DNA of 64,000 bases, from contig JANRID010000015.1 of the NCBI GenBank assembly GCA_033765305.1, forward strand, positions 36,467 through 100,466, read 5' to 3'. The DNA comes from RDXT01 sp033765305 (GTDB lineage: Bacteria > Bacteroidota > Bacteroidia > J057). The position numbers and the translations under genes were made by a program. The notes beneath the pieces were generated by a model. It made no database searches. It saw only the letters and a program-made list of their open reading frames with translations, and was not told the DNA's origin. Positions 17,413-27,633 of the stretch are shown one piece after another (the first letter of the stretch is position 1; every line of letters begins with the position of its first letter).

Positions 17413-18924
17413 TTACATGCCGAATGCGTAGTAGTAGGAGCCTGCGGCACCCTCGTACACGCCTTCGACCATGACGCCGCCTTGGCGGCTGCCGAGCAGA
17501 TTCCGCAGGTCATCGACCGATTTCACCGGCTTGTCTTCCACGTGGGTGATGATGAAGCCGGGGCGCATGTCGGTGCGGGCAAGCTTGCCGCTGCCGGTGA
17601 TGCGGGTGACGCGCACCCCGCCATCCACGCCGTTCCGTTTGGCTTCCTGCGGCGTGAGCGCTTCAAACTCTGCTCCCAGGATGCTTTCGAGGCTGCCGGC
17701 TTCGCGCTTGACGACATCGGTATTGCCTGCCTGGTTTTTGAGGGTTACGGCCACCTCTCGGCTGCTGCCGTCGCGGCTGACGGAGAGCGTGACCTTGTCG
17801 CCGGGGCGCTGTGCGCCCACGATGGCCTGGAGTTCGGATGCGGAGCGCACGGTCTTGCCGTTGACGGCGGTGACCACGTCGCCGGCCCTGATGCCTGCAT
17901 CGGCGGCTGCGGAGCCGCGGCCCACGCTGTCGATCAGGACCCCCTCCGTCTGGCGGAGGCCTTTTTCCTTCGCCAGGTTGCCGTCCAGGCTGCGGATGGT
18001 CACGCCCAGATAGCCGCGCTGCACGACGCCGTACTGCATGAGATCTTCCACCACCTTGCGGGCCAGGCGGATGGGCACGGCAAAGCCGTATCCGGCAAAG
18101 GTGCCGGTATTGCTGGCAATGGCCGTGTTGATGCCGATGAGGTTGCCGTTGAGGTCCACCAGGGCGCCGCCGCTGTTGCCGGGGTTGATGGCCGCATCGG
18201 TCTGGATAAACGACTCTATCGCAGTACGCTCGCGGAGGATGTTGATATTGCGGGCTTTGGCGCTCACGATCCCGGCGGTGACGGTGGAGGTCAGGTTGAA
18301 GGGGTTGCCGATGGCCAGCACCCACTGGCCGACGCGCACCTCATCGGAATTGCCGATGGTGACCGGCACCAGCCCGGAGGCATCGACTTTGATCAGGGCC
18401 AGATCGGTGGAGGGATCGGTGCCCACCAGTTCGGCCTTGAAGGTGCGGTTGTCGAAGAGGGAGACTTCGATGTCGTCGGCCTTGTCGATGACGTGGTTGT
18501 TGGTGATGATATAGCCGTCTTCCGTGAGGATGACCCCGGAGCCGGTGCCCACGCTGGGGCCTTGCGGGCCGGGGGAGCGGAAATTGAAGAAGTCGTCGCC
18601 GAAGAACTCGCGGAAGGGATCGGGGACGCTGTTGTTCTGGCTGGCGCTGGCGCGCACCTGGGTGGACTTGATGTGCACGACCGAGGGGGTCACCTTTTCC
18701 GCCGCCACGACAAAATCGGGCACGCCTTCGGCGGGGACGTAGCTGCTCTGCACCGCCTGGGCGCCGCTGCTGTGCTCGATCCGGAGGACGGGTGATTTCC
18801 GGTTGATCAGGCTGACCGTTCCCAGGGTCAGGCCGCTGCCCAGCACGGCGGCTGCGCCCAGCATTGCCAACTGACGCGGATCGATCTGCATCCGCTCAAA
18901 CCAGGATTTGAGTTGCCGGTTCAT
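17413..18924 (-). CDS. DegP/HtrA-type periplasmic serine protease (Do family)
   Basis: Envelope quality-control protease/chaperone of 503 residues. An N-terminal hydrophobic anchor or signal (about 18-40) precedes a trypsin-like domain with the full triad: His144 (TNNHVID), Asp174 (STDLALIKV) and Ser251 (NPGNSGGAL). Two PDZ domains follow (about residues 295-385 and 410-500); the first has the carboxylate-binding GYLGVTI loop. A strong terminator lies downstream and the gene appears monocistronic. The exact class (DegP, DegQ or DegS) cannot be told from sequence alone; two PDZ domains favour DegP/DegQ. Confidence 0.95.
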   Translation of the reverse strand: MNRQLKSWFERMQIDPRQLAMLGAAAVLGSGLTLGTVSLINRKSPVLRIEHSSGAQAVQSSYVPAEGVPDFVVAAEKVTPSVVHIKSTQVRASASQNNSVPDPFREFFGDDFFNFRSPGPQGPSVGTGSGVILTEDGYIITNNHVIDKADDIEVSLFDNRTFKAELVGTDPSTDLALIKVDASGLVPVTIGNSDEVRVGQWVLAIGNPFNLTSTVTAGIVSAKARNINILRERTAIESFIQTDAAINPGNSGGALVDLNGNLIGINTAIASNTGTFAGYGFAVPIRLARKVVEDLMQYGVVQRGYLGVTIRSLDGNLAKEKGLRQTEGVLIDSVGRGSAAADAGIRAGDVVTAVNGKTVRSASELQAIVGAQRPGDKVTLSVSRDGSSREVAVTLKNQAGNTDVVKREAGSLESILGAEFEALTPQEAKRNGVDGGVRVTRITGSGKLARTDMRPGFIITHVEDKPVKSVDDLRNLLGSRQGGVMVEGVYEGAAGSYYYAFGM

Positions 18925-19043
18925 ACGCTGAAATCAAGCTGTTTTTGTGTGTTGCATACCAGTTCCGGAAGGAGGAAAGATCCGGAATGTACGATTGATA
19001 CGAAAACGCCCGATCCGGGTTTAAGGTTTATTCTGCTGGGAAA

Positions 19044-19076
19044 TTGCCGGAACACAGCGGAAAAGTCGTAGATTAG
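19044..19076 (+). promoter_or_regulatory. Possible promoter for the small secreted protein gene
   Basis: TTG (19044-19046), 22-bp spacer and TAGATTAG (19069-19076, one mismatch to TAnnTTTG), 33 bp before the ATG at 19110. Confidence 0.35.
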
Positions 19077-19109
19077 GGCACCCGATATCTCTGCCACATC
19101 CAGCCCTCC

Positions 19110-19442
19110 ATGCCGCATCCGTTCCAGGCTTTCCGCAACTGCTGCCCTGTCCTGCGCCTGCAGCCCTGGATCGCTGCGCTGCTGCTGGGCTTATGGGCAT
19201 GCAGCCTGGCTGCGGAGCTTCCTGCGCGCGCGTATGCGGCTGCGGTGCTGGCCGAGGAGCCGGCGGATGCCGGAGCACCCGAGGCATACGGCGAGGAAGA
19301 GCCGGACGAGTTTGTCGGGGTCCGGGGCGTATGGCTTTGGACCGCCTGCGCAAACCGCAGGCCTGCGGGCGCAGATGCGGGCCTGCCGCTGCGCCTGCTT
19401 CCGGATCCGCCGCTGGCCCCGCCGGAACGCGCCCAGACCTGA
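19110..19442 (+). CDS. Small putative secreted protein, unknown function
   Basis: 110 residues with a hydrophobic N-terminal export segment (about residues 20-36, WIAALLLGLWACSLAAE). An acidic middle (EEPADAGAPEAYGEEEPDE) and a Pro-rich tail (LRLLPDPPLAPPE) follow. The LWAC motif could be a lipobox. I do not recognise the family. It lies 61 bp upstream of the carbonic anhydrase gene on the same strand and has a plausible promoter, which favours a real gene. However, GC-rich DNA can produce such frames by chance, so confidence is moderate. Confidence 0.45.
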   Translation: MPHPFQAFRNCCPVLRLQPWIAALLLGLWACSLAAELPARAYAAAVLAEEPADAGAPEAYGEEEPDEFVGVRGVWLWTACANRRPAGADAGLPLRLLPDPPLAPPERAQT

Positions 19443-19503
19443 TCCGCCCAGGCACAGCCTGGATAGTTACCCCTCCCCATCCAACGTATCAGCCTCATTC
19501 CCT

Positions 19504-20154
19504 ATGCATTCCATTCAGGAAGATTATCTCCGTCTGCTTCAGAATAACCGCAACTGGGTTGCCGAGCGCCTGAGCCTCGACCAGACCTACTTCGAGCGGC
19601 TGGCGCGCGGCCAGGCGCCTAATTTTCTCTGGGTCGGCTGCTCGGACAGCCGGGTGCCCGCCAATGAAATCACCGGCACGGAGTCGGGCGAGATTTTTGT
19701 GCACCGCAACATCGCCAATCTGGTGGTGCACACCGACCTCAACTTTATGAGCGTACTCCAGTACGCCGTGGAGGTGCTGCATGTGCACCATATCATTGTG
19801 TGCGGCCATTACGGCTGCGGCGGGGTCCTCGCCGCGATGACGCACGGCAGCAAAGGCCTGGTCAACAAGTGGCTCCGCAATATCAAGGAAGTCTACGCGC
19901 TGTATGCGGAGGAGCTGGAAGCCATTGCCGACGAAAAGGCGCGCGCAGACCGGCTCGTGGAGCTGAATGTAACCGAGCAGGTGAAAAACCTCGCGAAGAC
20001 CTCCATCGTGCAGCGGGCCTGGAGAAACAAGTCCCTGCAAATTCATGGATGGGTATACGGCCTGGATTCCGGGCTGATCAAGGACCTGAACGTGAAATAC
20101 CAGTCGGTGGACGCACTGGAGCCGATTTTCCACTACGACTTCGACCTGGAGTAA
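19504..20154 (+). CDS. Beta-class carbonic anhydrase
   Basis: Zinc enzyme that interconverts CO2 and bicarbonate in the cytoplasm. 216 residues from the ATG at 19504; an upstream in-frame extension overlaps the preceding small gene and lacks family similarity. The zinc-binding set is complete: Cys46 with the Asp48-Arg50 dyad (GCSDSRVP), His102 and Cys105 (CGHYGCGGV). RNIAN and the C-terminal IHGWVYGLDSG are typical of the family. Directly downstream (10 bp) lies a fragment of a Uma2-type gene on the opposite strand. Confidence 0.96.
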   Translation: MHSIQEDYLRLLQNNRNWVAERLSLDQTYFERLARGQAPNFLWVGCSDSRVPANEITGTESGEIFVHRNIANLVVHTDLNFMSVLQYAVEVLHVHHIIVCGHYGCGGVLAAMTHGSKGLVNKWLRNIKEVYALYAEELEAIADEKARADRLVELNVTEQVKNLAKTSIVQRAWRNKSLQIHGWVYGLDSGLIKDLNVKYQSVDALEPIFHYDFDLE

Positions 20155-20163
20155 ACGCCCGGC

Positions 20164-20254
20164 TCAGGCTTCAGGAAACATCACCCCTTCATAAACCGAA
20201 TCGAAAGCGAGGCTCAGCCCGATGCGCTCCAGCGCCAGGGCTGGGCCTTCGTCT
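20164..20254 (-). pseudogene. Uma2-family gene fragment (3' end only)
   Basis: These 91 bp differ by a single base from the last 91 bp of the Uma2-like gene at 20997-21578 (20997-21087), including its stop codon. They lie immediately (one base) downstream of the stop codon of the other Uma2-like gene. No 5' portion accompanies them. They look like the tail of a former gene copy left after recombination between paralogues. Confidence 0.75.
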
Positions 20255-20255
20255 G

Positions 20256-20840
20256 TCAGGGCGCGGAATCAGGCTGCACGCCCTGATACAGGATGTCAAG
20301 AGGAAAGGAGACCTGGATGCTGTCCAGCGTGAGCAGCTCTCCCGGATTGACCTGCTTGTACAGCCAATGTCCTGCCTGCTGGCGCTGGTAGATCTCGGCC
20401 CGGATCCGCCGCTGGTGGATCAGCACATATTCCATGAGGCCGGGGAGCAATTGGAAGGACATGAATTTCTCGCCCCGGTCCTGGGCTTCTGTAGACGGAG
20501 AGAGTACTTCGATGATGACGGTGGCATCGGTGAGCGCATCCTCCCGGCCTGGGTAGCGCTGCGGTTCGCCGCAGATTACCGAGGCGTCCGGATAATAGAA
20601 TGCATGGGCTGCCTGCACATGCAGCTTCATATTGGACGAAAAATACGAGCAGGGCTTGCCCGCCAGCTGATTGTACAGCGTGCCGTAGAGGTTGGCGCAG
20701 ATCCGCTCATGCGCGATGCTGCCGCCTGCCATATCGAGGATCAGGCCGTCCTGATACTCATGGCGCGAGCTGGAGGCGGATTCCGCTTCGAGATAGGCCT
20801 CCGGGGTGGAATAGGAAAGCTTCGACGCGGGTTCTGCCAT
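20256..20840 (-). CDS. Uma2-family protein (PD-(D/E)XK nuclease-like), copy A
   Basis: 194-residue member of the Uma2/DUF820 family, a restriction-endonuclease-like fold common in cyanobacteria and Bacteroidota whose cellular role is not settled. The start MAEPAS was chosen because it is shared with copy B. Motifs: HEYQDGLILDMAGGS near the N-terminus, YPDASVICGEP (the PD of the active site) and IEVLSPSTEAQDRGEKF (Glu and Lys of the (D/E)xK site). The first ~37 codons and upstream DNA are almost identical to copy B, the middle has diverged, and the C-terminal end is unrelated. It directly abuts a fragment of a copy-B-like tail. Confidence 0.88.
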   Translation of the reverse strand: MAEPASKLSYSTPEAYLEAESASSSRHEYQDGLILDMAGGSIAHERICANLYGTLYNQLAGKPCSYFSSNMKLHVQAAHAFYYPDASVICGEPQRYPGREDALTDATVIIEVLSPSTEAQDRGEKFMSFQLLPGLMEYVLIHQRRIRAEIYQRQQAGHWLYKQVNPGELLTLDSIQVSFPLDILYQGVQPDSAP

Positions 20841-20888
20841 AGCCGGAAGGAAATTTACATTCAATATACGGCAATCCGCGTAATTTGC
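20720..20888. repeat. Long direct repeat, copy 1 (5' end of Uma2 copy A)
   Basis: 169 bp matching 21458-21626 with about four mismatches by eye. It covers the first codons of each Uma2 gene and the upstream leader. Confidence 0.85.
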
Positions 20889-20996
20889 CCAGATAGAGCG
20901 TACAGGGGGCGAGGTTTTTCGCCGGTCCCTGCCTAAAGCATCAACGGCCCCCTAAGCCTGCTTTTGTGGTGATGGAAGCGAAGCGCAACGCCTATT

Positions 20997-21578
20997 TCAG
21001 GCTTCAGGAAAGATCACCCCTTCATAAACCGAATCGAAAGCGAGGCTCAGCCCGATGCGCTCCAGCGCCAGGGCTGGGCCTTCGTCTATCCGTTCATACA
21101 TCCATACGCCTGTGGGCTGGCGCCGGAAGATCTCGGCAGTTCGCCGGTTCTGATGGATCAGAATATATTCCATCAGCCCGGGAAGCAGCTGCAGCGACAT
21201 GAATTTCTCGCCCCGGTCGCGGGCTTCTGTGGCTGGGGACAGCACCTCGAACACCGTTGCGGCATCAGTGAGCGCATCATTCCGGCCTGGAAACACGCGG
21301 GGCTCGCCGCAGACGATCCAGGCATCCGGATAATAAAACGCGTTCGCAGCCTGGACATACAGCTTCATGTTGGCGCTGAATGCACGGCAAGGCTTGCCTC
21401 TCAGCCCGTTCCGCAGGTCTGCGTACAGATTCATGCATATCATGTCATGGCGCACACTGCCGCCCGCCATATCCAGGATCAGGCCGTCCTGATACTCATG
21501 GCGCGAGCTGGAGGCGGATTCCGCTTCGAGATAGGCCTCCGGGGTGGAATAGGAAAGCTTCGGCGCGGGTTCTGCCAT
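20997..21578 (-). CDS. Uma2-family protein (PD-(D/E)XK nuclease-like), copy B
   Basis: 193 residues, paralogue of the gene at 20256-20840. Active-site-like motifs are YPDAWIVCGEP and FEVLSPATEARDRGEKF. Start MAEPAP (ATG at 21578) is in the conserved repeat; a longer frame to 21653 runs into the divergent mnmE start and is less likely. The C-terminal 30 codons recur as a lone fragment at 20164-20254. The gene is divergent from mnmE with only 52 bp between the two start codons. Function unknown; an active nuclease is possible because the acidic residues and Lys are kept. Confidence 0.88.
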   Translation of the reverse strand: MAEPAPKLSYSTPEAYLEAESASSSRHEYQDGLILDMAGGSVRHDMICMNLYADLRNGLRGKPCRAFSANMKLYVQAANAFYYPDAWIVCGEPRVFPGRNDALTDAATVFEVLSPATEARDRGEKFMSLQLLPGLMEYILIHQNRRTAEIFRRQPTGVWMYERIDEGPALALERIGLSLAFDSVYEGVIFPEA

Positions 21579-21626
21579 AGCCGGAAGGAAATTTGCATTC
21601 AATATACGGCAATCCGCGTAATTTGC
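21458..21626. repeat. Long direct repeat, copy 2 (5' end of Uma2 copy B)
   Basis: Partner of 20720-20888, offset by 738 bp. It stops just before the mnmE start, so the duplicated segment included the whole upstream region of the nuclease-like gene. Confidence 0.85.
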
Positions 21627-21630
21627 TTCC

Positions 21631-23028
21631 ATGCATGGCATGCAGGATACCATCGCCGCCCTTTCTACCCCGCCCGGCGTGGGCGCGCTGGGGGTGATCC
21701 GCCTTTCGGGGCCGCAGGCGCTGGCGATCGCCAGCCGGGTGTTTTCGCAGGATCTGAGCGGGGTGCCGGGCTATACGGTCCGCTTTGGGCGGCTGCTGCG
21801 CGGCGGCGCGGTGCTGGACGAAGTGCTGGCCTCGGTATTCCGCGCGCCGCGCTCGTACACGCGGGAGGATGTGGTGGAGTTTTCCTGCCACGGCAGCCCC
21901 TATATCCTGCGGGAGGCGCTGCACCTGCTCCTGGAGCAGGGCGCCCGCCTGGCGGAGCCGGGGGAGTTTACCCGCCGGGCCTGGCTCAACGGCGCCCTGG
22001 ACCTCGCCCAGGCCGAGGCCGTAGCCGATCTCATCGCAGCCCGCTCGGAAGCTGCCCACCGCGTGGCCATGAACCAGCTCCGCGGCGGCGTATCGCATGA
22101 GCTGGCAGCCCTCCGGCAGGAACTGGTCGATTTTACCGCCCTCATCGAGCTGGAGCTGGACTTCGGGGAGGAGGATGTGGAATTTGCCGACCGCAGCCGG
22201 CTGAATGCCCTGACGGGGCAGATTCTGGCCCAGCTGGAGCGCCTGATCCAGTCCTTCCGGCTCGGCAATGCGCTCAAATCGGGCATCCCGACCGTGATCC
22301 TCGGCAAGCCCAATGCCGGCAAGTCCACCCTGCTCAATGCGCTGCTCCAGGACAACCGCGCCATCGTGAGCGACATCCCCGGCACGACGCGGGACGTGAT
22401 CGAAGACCGGCTGGTCATCGGCGGGATCGAATTCCGGCTGATGGATACCGCCGGCGTGCGGGAAACGGCAGACCTCATCGAGGCGGAAGGGGTGCAGCGC
22501 AGCCTGCGCCTGGCCCGCCAGGCCGATCTGGTGATCTACCTCTTCGACGCGGCGCAGGAGACGCCGATCCAGGCCATGGAATACCTCTGGTCCCTGGAGC
22601 TGCCCGCCGGCACGGTGCAGATCGCCTGCGGCAACAAAGCGGACCTGCTGCCGGATCTGCAGGCCTACGCAGCGGCGCAGGACCCGCCCTCGCTGGACGG
22701 AAGGCCCTATATCGCCTGGCTGCTCATCTCGGCCCGCGCAGGCCGCAACCTCGACGGCCTGCGGCAGCTGATGGTGGAGGCCGTGGAATCCCTCGGCGAA
22801 GGCCATGCCGGCGATACGGTCATCAGCCATGCCCGCCATCACAGCCACCTGCTGCAGGCAGCGGAGGCGCTCGCTGCCGTGCAGGCAGGGCTGCGCAGCG
22901 GCCTCAGCGGCGACCTGCTCTCCATCGACCTCCGCCTGGCGCTGCACCACATCGGCGCTATCACGGGCGAGATCAGCACCGAGGAGGTGCTGGGCAGCAT
23001 TTTTTCAAAGTTCTGTATTGGGAAGTGA
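21631..23028 (+). CDS. mnmE: tRNA uridine-5-carboxymethylaminomethyl(34) synthesis GTPase MnmE
   Basis: With MnmG, MnmE modifies the wobble uridine of several tRNAs. 465 residues, normal length; a second in-frame ATG at 21640 could also serve. The N-terminal formyl-THF-binding domain begins TIAALSTPPGVGALGVIRLSG. The G domain sits in the middle with G1 GKPNAGKS (about 226-233), the T-containing switch DIPGTTRDVI and G3 DTAGVRET. The invariant C-terminal FCIGK carries the catalytic Cys. A hairpin 72 bp downstream probably terminates it. Confidence 0.98.
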   Translation: MHGMQDTIAALSTPPGVGALGVIRLSGPQALAIASRVFSQDLSGVPGYTVRFGRLLRGGAVLDEVLASVFRAPRSYTREDVVEFSCHGSPYILREALHLLLEQGARLAEPGEFTRRAWLNGALDLAQAEAVADLIAARSEAAHRVAMNQLRGGVSHELAALRQELVDFTALIELELDFGEEDVEFADRSRLNALTGQILAQLERLIQSFRLGNALKSGIPTVILGKPNAGKSTLLNALLQDNRAIVSDIPGTTRDVIEDRLVIGGIEFRLMDTAGVRETADLIEAEGVQRSLRLARQADLVIYLFDAAQETPIQAMEYLWSLELPAGTVQIACGNKADLLPDLQAYAAAQDPPSLDGRPYIAWLLISARAGRNLDGLRQLMVEAVESLGEGHAGDTVISHARHHSHLLQAAEALAAVQAGLRSGLSGDLLSIDLRLALHHIGAITGEISTEEVLGSIFSKFCIGK

Positions 23029-23099
23029 GGGGGGGAGGCGGAAGGAGGCCAGCCGGACCCCAGATTGAATCTGTTTGGTGTATGGACAAAATGGAATGG

Positions 23100-23134
23100 C
23101 TGCGACGATTTTTTCGTCGCAGTTCGAGTTTTTT
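23100..23134 (+). terminator. Terminator after mnmE
   Basis: Arms ctgcgacga (23100-23108) and tcgtcgcag (23114-23122) around a five-T loop, followed within 7 bp by six T. Confidence 0.65.
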
Positions 23135-23201
23135 GCGTATCATTGTATAATTCTCCAGGAAGCCTGCTTCTGCGGGACGATTGCTGCAATACGGTACGGG
23201 T

Positions 23202-24527
23202 ATGCTGATCCGCTTCATCGCCTCCAATTTTCTCTCCTTCCGCGAACCGGTGGAGTTCAACATGCTGACCGGGGACATCAGGCGATTCCCGCACCATGTG
23301 CACAAGGCAGGTCAGGTGGAAGTGCTCAAGGCGGGTATTCTCTACGGCGCCAACGGCGCCGGCAAAAGCAATCTGGTGCGGGCCATCGAAACCTTGCGGA
23401 ACATCGCCCGCTGGGGCCTGGAAGATGATGATTACCGGCCCTTCAAGCTGCAGGCTTCGCAGGACCGGCACCCTGCACGCCTGGAGATGGAGCTGCTTGC
23501 GGGCGATACATCTTATCTATACGGCGTCAAGTTTTTGAATGGCATCATCTGCTCGGAATGGCTGGCCCGAACCCGCCCCGGCAAGCCGGACGTGCCTGTG
23601 TTTACCAGAACCCGCAGCGAATCTGGTTCGATCCAGATAGAGGTGCAGGCAGCCTACCGGCGTCGCTCGGCGGACCGCCTGCGGATCAGGCTGTATGAGC
23701 AGGAGCTGCTTGCAGATGAGATGAGCCTGCTCCGGATGCTGGCCCAAGCCAAGGAAGCCGTATTTGAAGAAACCCGCGCAGTGTACGGATGGTTCGATCG
23801 GCTGGAGATCCTGTTTCCCGACACCCGCCCGGACGATCTGGTCGATCTGGTAAAAAATCCGGAACGGCAGGCGTTCTATGAGCAGCTGATGGCCTCCTTG
23901 CATACGGGCGTTTCAGGGCTGGAAATCGAGCGGATCCCGCTGCGGCAGTATCTGGGCGAGCATCAGGAATCGAAAGCGCTGATGATGCTCAGAGCACTGG
24001 AACATGAAGAGTTTGTTCCGGATGCAGATACGCTGGATCCCGTGCTGGTGACGATGGAGGACGGTCAGCCTGTAGCCAGAAAGCTGACTATGCTGCACAC
24101 AACAGATTCGGGGGCGACGAGCCGGTTCAGCCTGCAGGAAGAATCCGATGGCACCCAGCGCCTGTTCGAGTACGCCGGCATGCTGTACGGGCTGCTGCGG
24201 GAAGGCAGGGTGTACGTGATCGATGAGATCGAACGCAGCATTCACCCGGTGCTGATCCGGGAATTGCTGGGCAGGCTGCTGGAAACTGCCGGTTTTGCAG
24301 GCCAGCTCATCCTGACCACCCATGAGTCCCAGCTTCTGGACCAGGAGCTGTTTAGGCAGGATGAGATCTGGTTTGCGGAAAAACAGCCCGATGGCGCTAC
24401 AAGCTTATATCCGTTGAGCGATTTTGAGATCCGGACGGACCTGGATATCCGGAAAGGCTATCTGTCCGGACGCTTCGGCGCCATTCCGTTTCTGGGAAAT
24501 CTCAGAGACCTCAACTGGAAACCATGA
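23202..24527 (+). CDS. AAA-type ATPase (RloA / AAA_15-like), probable remnant of a defence pair
   Basis: 441-residue ABC/SMC-like ATPase of the type called RloA or AAA_15, normally paired with an RloB (TOPRIM-like) effector in phage-defence loci. The start is the ATG at 23202 (MLIRFIASNFLSFREP, the classic N-terminal strand). Walker A is GANGAGKS (about 49-56). The C-terminal half has Walker B VYVIDEIERSIHP followed by ILTTHESQLLD (the switch His). Its stop overlaps the start of a tiny frame (ATGA at 24524) that resembles the first ~20 residues of RloB and then ends. The ATPase itself looks intact; without its partner its activity is doubtful. The pairing is inference from family knowledge. 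Confidence 0.88.
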   Translation: MLIRFIASNFLSFREPVEFNMLTGDIRRFPHHVHKAGQVEVLKAGILYGANGAGKSNLVRAIETLRNIARWGLEDDDYRPFKLQASQDRHPARLEMELLAGDTSYLYGVKFLNGIICSEWLARTRPGKPDVPVFTRTRSESGSIQIEVQAAYRRRSADRLRIRLYEQELLADEMSLLRMLAQAKEAVFEETRAVYGWFDRLEILFPDTRPDDLVDLVKNPERQAFYEQLMASLHTGVSGLEIERIPLRQYLGEHQESKALMMLRALEHEEFVPDADTLDPVLVTMEDGQPVARKLTMLHTTDSGATSRFSLQEESDGTQRLFEYAGMLYGLLREGRVYVIDEIERSIHPVLIRELLGRLLETAGFAGQLILTTHESQLLDQELFRQDEIWFAEKQPDGATSLYPLSDFEIRTDLDIRKGYLSGRFGAIPFLGNLRDLNWKP

Positions 24528-24619
24528 CGGGCAAGCAGAACCGGGCCTATAAAAAAGGCCGTCCGCACCGGGACGCGCGGCGAACCAAGCAAATGCCGTA
24601 CTCCGGCATATTACCATGA
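24524..24619 (+). pseudogene. Truncated RloB-like partner of the AAA ATPase
   Basis: 31-codon frame starting inside the ATPase stop (ATGA). Its Lys/Arg-rich start, with KKGRPHRDAR at residues 10-19, resembles the N-terminus of RloB-family proteins, which continue for 200 or so residues. Here a stop follows at 24617, and no further RloB-like sequence is seen before carB. It is best read as a deletion remnant; chance resemblance over such a short stretch cannot be excluded. Confidence 0.45.
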
Positions 24620-24694
24620 AGAAATACTCGCTCAGGATATGGAAACCCAGCCGGATTCCCCATCAGGGATATCCCTGCTGCAACAACAGCCCCC

Positions 24695-27511
<2,817 letters not shown>

Positions 27512-27530
27512 TCTGTGTGGAATTTGGCGG

Positions 27531-27538
27531 CAAAGGTA
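27531..27538 (-). promoter_or_regulatory. -7 element for carB
   Basis: Minus-strand TACCTTTG is an exact TAnnTTTG match 19 bp before the chosen start, implying a leader of only about 13 nt. The -33 region is not a clear match. Confidence 0.5.
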
Positions 27539-27633
27539 AGGGAAAGTCGGGAATCTGCGGCGAATTTGTGCAGCGAAACGAATTCGCCCCTGCGCTCCGC
27601 ACCGTTCGGCATGCGCCCGGCGCCTCCGCTCCC

